Shown: positions 54,330 to 64,000 of the stretch, piece by piece
How the letters are laid out: each line of letters begins with the position of its first letter
How positions within the stretch are numbered: position 1 is the first letter of the stretch
Assembly (NCBI RefSeq): GCF_018320785.1
Contig: NC_054866.1
Location: 32,217,000-32,280,999, forward strand
Length of the DNA: 64,000 nucleotides
Reading direction: 5' to 3'
DNA from: Cheilinus undulatus
Taxonomy: Eukaryota > Chordata > Actinopteri > Labriformes > Labridae
The notes under the pieces: model-generated
What the model saw: the letters and a program-made list of their open reading frames with translations, nothing else
Told to the model about the DNA's origin: nothing
Databases searched by the model: none
Position numbers and translations under genes: made by a program

Positions 54330-57300
54330 CATGTCAGTGTTGGACGCTAATGCACTGAAAAGAAGTCAAAAATGGAGTCCAGTCGGCACTTTTGGCTATC
54401 AGCCAGCACCCAGGCCTCACAAGACTTTTGTCCACACGCTCTGATACCAGGAACGCCTCACTGTCTTGCTCAGCAAACCAATCACCTCACGCGCGAGTCC
54501 AGGTCTAGGTATAACATTCAGTACAGGTGTAATATCAAATACAGCATCAGAAATAGAAAATAACCAGAGAAAAATGCCAGGTCATATTAAGGACATTTAA
54601 GGCTGTGTGCAGCATTCAGATAAAATGTCCTGCTGAAAATGTTCTTATTATGAAATGATTTAATCCATAAAGCAGCAAAGATCTCCAGCTGAGCAGATTA
54701 AAAAAGAAGCAGGTATGAAGGGAGGGTTTGTAAAAGCTCTATACAAGATACAAGGATGAATTATTAGAGCTGGAGATCATGTATTTATTAGTAATTAAAA
54801 TGTAAAGTGCAACCTCGAAGAAAGAAAAACAAGAGTTTGCAAGAAATCAAGCAGCCTTTTTAGCAATAAATCTCAGAAGGCAAATTAGATTCTCTGAATG
54901 CAAGGAAAACTTATATTTTATCTCAACAGCTGCTACCCTATGCCTTCTCCATTTAATCTTAATTATATTGCATTTAGCCTTGCCGTAACATCCCCTCGTG
55001 ATGGAAACCCTGTTGTGAGGCCTTACATTATTTCAGCTGAGCTCCATAAAATCACATTAACCCTGCAATGCTCTAGCAGGCTGACCGGTGCAGGCTGATA
55101 GCAGCTGCATTACTGTACATGTGCGTTTAATACAGCTGTATTTCAGACGCACAGTGTCTCTGCTTGACCTCAGTTCATAGGATAACTTGTGAAGCAAGGG
55201 AGATTCTCATCAGGATATTATTCTTCAAAGTCTCGGGAACATCTTCGGTATAAACCTTTTTGATTTCATGACTTGTACTAATGTATGCAGATTTTATCTT
55301 TGCTATTTAGAATTATAAGAAGGCTGCAGAGGCTTCTATACTTCTCCGTTCTAATTAAAAGTCCCTCTTGTGTCACTTAAAAGTAAAATCTGCATCATTA
55401 TCTCAGCTTGGAACTGTGAAACAAAAGGCAAGAATAATGTATGCATGTGGTGTATTTTATTGCAGAGGTATTATAATCAGAATTTATGGGCTATTCAAGC
55501 TGTACTGTTTGTAGTGCATTTTTGCAGCTCCTGCAGAAGCATGGCCTTCTGCCCAGATTCACCAGTTGTCAATTAAAACAGAAAGAAGCCTCAGTTTTAA
55601 TCGTCTCAATATTGAGAGATAATTTGAACAGGGTAATAAGGATTTAGGAGTTATGAGGGCTGCGCTGAGTAAAGATTCAGCTCTGAATTAAAGCAGGTGT
55701 GACTCAAGCTAAGATAATATGGATCTCTCAAAGTCATTTGAAAGTAATTCATGAGCCATAACCATGCAAGCATCTTCACTGATGATATGAAAATGCCCTT
55801 CTGTATTTGAATTTGGCCTAGGTTTAGGTTAGACTGAAATATCTTAACTACAGGATGGATTGCCAGTTCAGTTTGAAAATGCCAGGGCTCTTCAACCTGA
55901 AGAAAAAAGTGTTTGAGCTACTAACATTACATTGCTTGCACATTAAGTGACATGACCTATCAAAACAAATGAACCAGCTAATTTAAGCTACTTTACTTTT
56001 ATGGTCCCCATAACGTTTTGGCCACTGCTTTCATTACGTCTTTCACCATTCCTCCACCGGTGAATGGTTTTTTGCACTTTGCAAGGATGTGCTCCTCTTT
56101 GAATGATGAAGCTCTTACCTTGTTGGCCTCCATTTCTGTTTTTAAAGCTTTGTTTTCAGCTCATTTCACCTTTTCAGTTTGTTGCACGTGCTTGCAGAGA
56201 ACTGCCATGCAAAGTTACAGTGGAATTGTGTATAGTGGTGCTCCACGCTGCCTCTTGTTGACAAAAACACTGGTTCCATGCACACTTGTCCTTCACATAT
56301 GTGGAAAGAAATCTCATTCCCCAGGGAAATGCAGTTTGCTTTCTGCATCATAAGTCTGGCTAAACAGGCTGGCTAAAAGCACCGAAAACCTCACTTAAAG
56401 TGTTAGTTTGTTATGTTTAAAGTGGAGTTTTGTGAGGCAATTATCAATAGTAAGTTTATTAGCCACAGGAGATGCTGGTTAGCCCAGCTCTTTTTATTAG
56501 AAAGCTACAGGCGAGCAAGAATGTTAGCTATAGGTTATATGCAGTTACACTCTCTGCATCACAGCTTCATGACTCCTGGCAGTGGTGCTTACGACATGAT
56601 TGGGGCTGATGTGACAGAGAAATAACAGGCCAAAAGAGTTGACAGGAGGACGACAGAAGTCTGAAAAATCCTGCCAATTTAACCAACTGGCAGCATTTTA
56701 TGCTGTTTACTCAATAAGATATGATGTGTCATGACAGGACTGTCTTTCAATTTATTAATTAAAGCTGTATTATGGTGATATTGTTATCAGGTGAAATGCA
56801 TCAATACCAGGCATGCCCTTGCAAATATGTTTTATGGGCCCTCCCACTTGCCCTAAACAGACTTGCACTAACAGACACACACAACTATTCTAGTCAGTTC
56901 TACTACAGATAATTAATATCACCATGCAGAAAATAACATTCAAAGCAGCCTCTGATCAGCACCACAGGCAGCAGCATGGTATATAGTTCATGTGTAGTCT
57001 TATGGGACATTAGATTTTAATTAGATGAAATTTGTGGCTCATGGTGATGCATTATATAATTATTTATTTTGTTTTACCATAATCTTGATTTTTTTAAATA
57101 TTGGGGTTAGGACAGAGGAAATTCAAAGAAAGGAATTTCAAAACAAAAGCAAAGCTCAAAGATATCTGATATCTTTTGACTTTTTGATTTAATGGAATAA
57201 TTGATCAACCAATTAATGTATCGCTCCACACTGATGGATTGTTACACCCCTAGCACTTCTTTCTGCCTATCAAACACGTTTGATATTTACGATTCTAGGT

Positions 57301-60300
57301 CTTAGTGCCGCTGACGGAGTATCCACAACAATCAATGAGAGCGAGCAGACCGGGTAGCGTCACAGCCAGATCATACATACTTTCACCACTCACAGCCATA
57401 AACACAACTTTAACTTAATTTCAGCCATGATTTCATCCTGAGTCTTTCCCTTGTATTATGATTTTTGCTTCACCTGTAATGCATGCCAGGACAGCGTGTT
57501 GTGGAGAGACAGCAAGACAGACATCTGTGTTTTTTTGTTTTTTTTTCTGAAGTCATGTGATCAAGTGAGGTTGTAGGCAGTTCAGCAGGTGTGTGGTCTC
57601 AGTGATGTGACAGTCTGGCTGAGTCGTCTAGTGTGTGCGTTCAGAGGATTAAAGATGAAAAATCTTTGGAAATTGTCCTGAAGTCTGAGGTCTCTCACGG
57701 TTTTAAAATATTTCAGATTAAAAACATCGTCTAGTGTGTGGCCGGCCTTAGTCTGTAATGTTTGCAATGTGGTCATTTCATTAATGCTACTGCATGCTGA
57801 ATAAGAAATGAATGTCTCTTAGATATAAAAGAGGCAACAATCATAATGCTATAAATTTAAATATGATCCCACTCTGTAACAAAGAGAAATCCTTAGGGGC
57901 CCATTTCTATCCAGCAGGATCTGCTCATGTCAAGGACCCCACTACAGCATAGGCCTCAGTGCAGCCACACTGTCTGCACTACCTTTAATTTCACCTCTGG
58001 TATTGCATTGAATCATACCATATTATTGCAACCCCATCCTTAATGGTCATGCTGACATTACACACAGTGCACAATAACACCATAAAGAGCTTCTCGAGTA
58101 GATGCTGACACTCAGTAAACATTCAGGGAAGCCAGTTGGAAACCATCCAGTTCACAAAATGTGTTTTGATTCAATTTTAGTACCAATGCAGAAAAACAGA
58201 TGCACTCCCAGCTGGGCTCTACTTTTTATTCAAAAATGATCACACCTGCTAACATCTACGTCTTTTTCAGCCACTGAGGAGCTCCATGACACAGAGGACA
58301 CAGAGGGTGGGGACTTCAACCCATAAACTCTTGAGATGAATGAATATTTAGGTTTCCTTAGGTTACTTTCACCCCTCTGTGTTAGCAGTGGTTGGACTCT
58401 CAGGCACTGAATAACACTGCTAACATTTTTTCTGTATTCATCACTGTTGGTTGTCTCAGATATCCCACCTTCAGGAGTCATAATGAACCCCACCGTTTGA
58501 CTTCATTGAGTCCATCCTAGAACTCAGTGTGGGGTATAACTCATCTTAGCGTTTTGTATTCATCACACTTGATTTAACTGCATCAGTCTGAAGTGTTTTT
58601 TTCCAATTGCTGTCCAATTGGTGGCCTACCTGCTGTTTTTGCTGAGATCCAGCGTCAGGCTAAAAATAGAGCTAAAGGATGCTGATGAACAGTCTCTCCT
58701 GGTTTCTCCCTGCTTCCTTTCTCTCTCAGACATGGTGATACGGTGAAACTGTGAAATTATGTGGGAAAAAAAGAGTACTTCAGGGTCTTAGAATGTGTTT
58801 TGATGCTGTCAGTGAAATCTCAACGCTGGCTAGCTAATCTCTCAGTTGAAGGCAGGAGAAACACTTTATATAATATTTCATTCTGTAGCAGCTTCGTGTG
58901 CGTCTTGGTACCAGACAGCCGAAGCAATAAGCAGCTCCACAGTGTTCACTGAAATGTACAGAGCCGTGCGCTAATGCATTCAACCTGTGGCCTTTGTTAT
59001 TCTATTTGATCATACAAAACAATGTTAATTTGAATTTAATAGCTGTTTGTCATGGGGAAGCACACCAGGCCTGTGTTGACAAGGAGCAGCAATACCCAGA
59101 GCACACAGCAGCTGGCCCGCTGCTATTTGAGGCTCACCTGGAGCTGGGCACCAGTCCATTTATTGTTTGTCATGGCCAAATGTCTTGACGTCATACTGAT
59201 GTCAGGCAGAAACTGTATTTTTTGTTTACATTTATTCTTTCAGATTTCCAGATACAACAAGATTTCCAAGGCATTTTGAAGACACAAGTAGTCAGCCAGA
59301 GAGACTTTAAGGTTTGGGAAAGGATGATACCATTTTTTAATTCATCTACTTTACTTTCAGAGCCGATTTCTTGACCAAAACAAACTCTCGCTTTAGACAA
59401 ACTTTCCTAAGCTTTCTTCTCCTATCCTGCCTTCATTCTTCCACTGCCTCCCCTATCCAGCTCACCAGAGTGTCTGTGTGATGGAGATGATAGAGATAAG
59501 CAACTGAAAACAATATTCTGTGACCAATTTCAGGGAAAAATATGTATCTCAGAGTTGAGTCAATTTTAGTTATTATCTCCAAGTCCTAGTTTAGGCCAGA
59601 GGAAATCATTCCTTCAGTTTCAACATGTCTTCTGGTTCTCACTCAGCAGTACTCTTGCAACAAGACTCGGTTATTTTGCCACAAGGGTGGCCTCTGCTCA
59701 GTGAGGCAGCAGGTCAAACAGGAGAAGATTCATGAAAATACATGTATGAAACATGCTAAGACTGAAACATAATCAAAGAGGAAGCTGTATAAAATCAGTG
59801 TAAATTAGAGCTGAGAACAACAAACCCAGAGTAAATTTGACTTTATATTTAAACTACGCATAGAACAAATTTTGGAAAAGACCAAGGCATAAATAAATGA
59901 ATACTGCCCATTGACTGTAGAAAGAATTGGACAAACCCTGTGTGACATCAGCCATCTGCTTACAATAGGCGGATTTAAACTGCTCTTGAAGCCAATCCAC
60001 AGCGGCTTCCATATTGAAATCGCGGTCTCAATCAAACTTTGGATCAACCTACTTGACTTCCTGTCAGCCAGCTAGCTAGCATTCTGGTTGACCGCTACTG
60101 CCAGTCAAGCTATCTGTCAATCAACAAATGAGATGCACCAATCAGTCCGCAGTGAGGTTTTCCTAAATATAATCTAAACTATTGTGGTACAAAAAAGTTC
60201 ACCCCCCCCCATACAGTAAGAGCACATGAAGACACTAGCTAATGAGACACGTTTGTTTTTTTTAACCAGGCTGTAAACTAGTTTATTTCTAGTGCAAAAA

Positions 60301-60470
60301 TTGGCTTTTTAAAAGTTGTCCAGACAGGGCCTTCCGGTGTTCCTGCAGCCAGCCCCAACTGGACACTTGCGGTATCACAATTTTTTGCACTTCCGCATTG
60401 GCTTCATTTTTCAGGACCGGAGGTTGCCGCTTGATATTCCCCAATCCAACATGGTAATACATGATACTGT
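54330..60470. other. presumed pitpnm3 intron, nothing recognised
   Basis: About 6 kb of AT-rich sequence without a gene or a repeat whose ends I can define. One small exon-like segment at 58271 is discussed under findings. Confidence 0.4.
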
Positions 60471-60479
60471 TTTTTTTAG

Positions 60480-60575
60480 TCTGCAGCCCGCCTCTAGCCC
60501 AACAACAGCTGGGATGGGCTCAACCTGCCACCACCCTGAACAGGATAAGTGGTGTAGAAAATGGATGGATTTACA
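60480..60575 (-). mobile_element. L2-type LINE tail fragment
   Basis: On the minus strand it reads TCCATCCATTTTCTACACCA, CTTATCCTGTTCAGGG and, further on, GAGCCCATCCCAGCTGTTGT, the same order as the start of the repeat at 22855 but in the opposite orientation. Only about 95 bp remain. Confidence 0.65.
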
Positions 60576-61554
60576 ACCAATATTTTGGCAAAATCTGATG
60601 TTTCAGGCTGAACCTACAGACAAAATTCAGCAAAAGTCTTTTTCTTAGAGAGAACAGTGAGGTGACACATTTCTAGAAGGTTTACAAATAGAATTGTCTT
60701 ACTCGTGTATCAAATATTTCTGACAATGCTTGAATGCTTTGTGAGCCTGTCTGGCCCTATGATGGCAACTCACTGACGCAAAGATGATAATCTTTTCCCT
60801 TCCTCTGACTCACACAGCACTACACCATACGTGCTCTGCAGGTGCAGTCGCTTAAAGTGACATTGGGGAGATGTCTGCTTCATTAACATCCCACACATGT
60901 AGACACAGTATTAACAAGCAATGGTGGAAGGTGCTGCTGGGAAAAGGAAAACAAGCAGTGGAAATCCTCCTGGTGTAACTGACATTTATCTGCAGTGTTT
61001 CTGGCCACTCTGAATTTTTGGTGCTGGGTGGACAAAGTAATGTAGCAGAGTGATTTGTGACAGAAAACAAAGTCAGTTGAATCCTAGAGTACTGCCACTC
61101 CCATTCTGGCTCAGAGGCAACCCATATTTCTCTTGTCTGCAGCCTAGGATGATTAAAAGAAGCGGACTGTGTCGCTCTCTCAAAGCAGTAACCCTTACTC
61201 CCAACTCTATGCTTACTGTTGCTCCATGACAATTTTTGATAATAGACAGATTCTATTTCCGTCAAATCTGTCACAATAAAAGTCCGTGCTTCTCAGGAAA
61301 GAGCGGTATCAGGAAATGAACTGTATTCAGCATCAACTTAACTCAGACATCTATATAAATGCATCCACTAATAAGGGGGCCTAGCCCAAACCCTGACAAA
61401 CAGTCCCAACCATTATCCCTCCTCCAACAAGTTCAGAACTCTTTGGCTTATGAGCTTTGGCAACTTTTAGTAGTCTTAGTAGTTATTGACTCCGCTTTAT
61501 GATTTTATGTGGTCTGTGGCTGTGAAATATCCAGCAGGGATGACACTTCACAAA

Positions 61555-61744
61555 CCATCTTATTACAAAGGTAGTATCAATCATAGTACCATGCTTGAAG
61601 TCACTGAGCTCTTCAGAATGACCTATTTTATATCACAATTGTTTGTAAATGGAGACTGCATGCCTAGGTGCTTGATTTCATACATCTGTGGCAACAGGTA
61701 TGATTGAAACACCTGAATTCTATAATCAACAGGTGTGGACAAAT
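61555..61744 (-). mobile_element. Tc1-like element, 5' end fragment
   Basis: On the minus strand it begins TACACCATATGGACAAAAGT and continues with ACAGGTGTATG-like and GCACCTAGGCATGCAGTCTC words into the start of a transposase frame of the GHSEELSDFKHGTM type, whose initiator ATG has become ATA. The rest of the element is gone. It is not the same family as the other Tc1 copies in the window. Confidence 0.65.
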
Positions 61745-62339
61745 ACTTTTGTCCATATGGTGTACCTGTATATGTATCTTTGATATATGACATGCCATGG
61801 CAGAAGGAACTTATTAAGGATTTAAAAGGAAAATAATTTAAAAGATGAATGCACTAATTATGGACCTTAATCATGAAACTAAAAGCATAAATGCTGACAG
61901 TCCTAGCCACTGTTATGTTTTTCAATATTGAAATTACTTGGTGGTTAAAGACACAGCCTTATATTATACAAAAAAACCTTTTTTTTTCTCTCCAGAGACT
62001 TTAAATAGTATGTCATGCAGCAAAAGATGATAGAAAGTTTGTCAAAATTTAAATACTTAAACATCTTATGTTTTTAAATGATAGTATGTTTTTTTAATGA
62101 TCACTGAGGAGAAAAGATATTAACAAAACATCTCTTTCATAAGACGGGTGCTTAAGAGAGTAATTAATCCATTAAATTTTCACACTCACTCCCACACAGT
62201 GTATAAATAGCACAAATAGAGCAATTAGTGCATTTCAGACCATGTGTAGGAACTTCCTTCTAATTTTCTGACAATTCAAAGCACCTGACATTTGGTGCCT
62301 AGGACTTTTTGTTGCCATGGTATCGAAACAGTTAAGATA

Positions 62340-62812
62340 TCATTTTTCTATTGCTAGTATTAAACAGAAGTTTTTAATTATGTTTTCATGACAACCAGGG
62401 ACCACAACTTGTGTCTTTACTCTTATTTCCATTATTTGTAACATGTTGCATACAGCTCTTTTCAAGTCCGGCCACACATTCTCTATTGGATTGAGGTCTG
62501 GGCTGTGACTCAGCCACTCCAGAACATTCACCTTTTTGTCTTTTAAACCATTTCTGTGGAGCTTTCACTTCATGCTTCGGGTCATCGCCTTAACCCGAAG
62601 TCTTCCAGGCCTGGCTGCCAAGAAACTTCCCCACCACTGTGCTTCAAAGTCGGGATGAAGTATTTGTGGTGATGTGTAGTGTTTGGTGTCTGCCAAACAT
62701 AGCGCCTTGTCTGATGGCTAAAAAGCATTATTTTGGTCTCATCAGACCAAAGAACTTTCTCCCACTTGACCATGGCTTCTCCCACATGCCTTTTGGTGAA
62801 CTCCAGTCAAGA
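62340..62812 (-). mobile_element. Tc1-like transposase fragment
   Basis: Minus-strand frames encode [18 protein letters not shown] near 62720, which carries the first catalytic aspartate of the DDE domain, RRYVWQTPNT, and then after a deletion [20 protein letters not shown] near 62510, with the last catalytic acidic position, and LKRAVCN. The second catalytic block is missing and no terminal repeats were seen. Confidence 0.8.
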
Positions 62813-62816
62813 TAAA

Positions 62817-62930
62817 GGGCAAATCCCATTTCTACCCCTTAACCCTTCCCTTTAGTCTACCCCTTCCCCTTGCCGCTCAAAACAGAGTGCTAAGGGGTAG
62901 GGATGAAAACCTCCCCTTAAGAAATGAGGC
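62817..62930. repeat. fragment related to the 15184 MITE
   Basis: AAATCCCATTTCTACCCCTT followed by AACCCTTCCC and, later, CTAAGGGGTAGGGATG resembles the ends of the element at 15184, with low similarity. The other end was not found. Confidence 0.35.
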
Positions 62931-64000
62931 GCCACTTAATTGCTGTTCATCATCACACATTGCTGATAAACGGCTATGTCATCGGAGGTGACAATAAAGC
63001 TTTGACCATCTTGTTCATACTATGGATCTCTGTGTTGATCTTCTCTATATATTTTAAAGGAACCCTGCATAATCAGTCAAGGTTATCTTGTTGGATAGAT
63101 ATTTGTATGTCTCAAATGTATATTAAACTAAAAAACTCACTAAATATCCCACGTATCTGCATTTTGAGTACATTTCCTCTCATAAACTCAGCAGGAGACC
63201 GCCATGTTTTGATCTGTGCTGATAATGTGACGTCACGGTTCCACAGCACTCTCTCCGTTGCTAAGCAGTAATGATTTTTCAGACGTTTTTTCTGCTTGCA
63301 GCTTTTGCTGCCATGAGTTTGCCGCGTGTTGGTTTTGTCTCCCTGCTGTCAAAGCTCTGTCATTCCTCCTATGTGGTACCTCAGTAAAACTCCTACAAGT
63401 GACTGGATTCAGTGTATAGTGGAAGTGTGCCGGGAGCTTTTCAAAATAAAAGTAATATGTACATATGAATTGAGTTTCTCCAAAGACATGCTAAAGTGGA
63501 CTTTAACTTTGAAAGGCACAAACCGGAAGTCCTTTTGTATTGTGTTTATCTTTACCTGAACCGTGTGGAAACAGATAGCCTCATAAAGAAGAGAAGTTCG
63601 GGGTACAATTTATTAATAAAAACAGATGCATTATAGCTCGTATTCTACCCATGTGTTTGACATATTTGCTACAAGGTAAATATAGCTCTGTATTTATCAT
63701 TTTCCTGTCTAGATGGACAGATAACTGCTCATGGTGTAAATATAAAATAGAAGAGACCTCAAATTTTAGAATTCTCCGTGCGTGAGACGTGCTGAATTTC
63801 TGAGATGCAGCCCTAACACTGGCTGCCAGTCTGATACAGGTTCCTGCATAGGAATGGTGAGGAGCACTGCTGAACTGTGACATCACGGCCCCAGCACGGA
63901 CAAAAACATGGTGGCCTCCTGGTGAATTTATAAATTCAAATGACTCAACATGCAGATATCTAGTGAGTTTTTAGTTCAAAATACAGTGCTTAACAAATTT
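62931..64000. other. right edge of window, nothing recognised
   Basis: AT-rich sequence with a perfect CRE palindrome TGACGTCA at 63228-63235 and two GTGACATCACGG/GTGACGTCACGG words (63227 and 63878). No exon or repeat with clear ends. Confidence 0.35.

Overview
The window is vertebrate nuclear DNA, most likely from a ray-finned fish. It has spliced genes with GT-AG introns, proteins that read as orthologues of human chromosome 17p13 genes, and a dense load of Tc1/mariner, hAT, L2-type LINE and tRNA-derived repeats of the kind common in teleosts. Nothing prokaryotic, viral or CRISPR-like was seen.

Layout, left to right. Positions 1-2160 hold the first coding exon and presumed promoter of nucleoredoxin (nxn, minus strand; the rest of the gene lies off the left edge). 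After a T-rich degenerate tandem array (2.9-3.6 kb) comes the complete four-exon txndc17 gene (TRP14, minus strand, 4796-6749). About 350 bp away, head to head, starts the plus-strand orthologue of human KIAA0753 (moonraker/OFIP, a centriolar satellite and ciliogenesis protein). Its 18 coding exons were joined by hand from 7551 to 36846 in one unbroken frame of 872 codons plus stop. The gene is stretched by introns full of transposon remnants; the largest (21.1-33.5 kb) carries two Tc1-like families and an L2-type LINE fragment. At 48.3 kb a CpG-rich region with a short first coding exon (eight codons plus one base) is the probable start of pitpnm3, the gene that follows KIAA0753 in the same direction in human. 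The rest of the window would then be its first intron.

The two redox genes (nxn and txndc17) lie in tandem, and txndc17 and KIAA0753 appear to share a bidirectional promoter with ETS/GABP-like and YY1-like motifs. Between and inside genes I found: four hAT-type elements with recognisable 8-bp target duplications, one nested in a Tc1 remnant; two copies of a BED-finger-bearing hAT element; Tc1-type elements with about 215-265 bp terminal inverted repeats; a 351-bp foldback element; tRNA-derived SINE fragments; and one small unexplained exon-like hydrophobic reading frame near 54 kb. I found no convincing new molecular system; the best leads are structural (nested and foldback elements, alternative splice sites, a short hairpin, the orphan reading frame).
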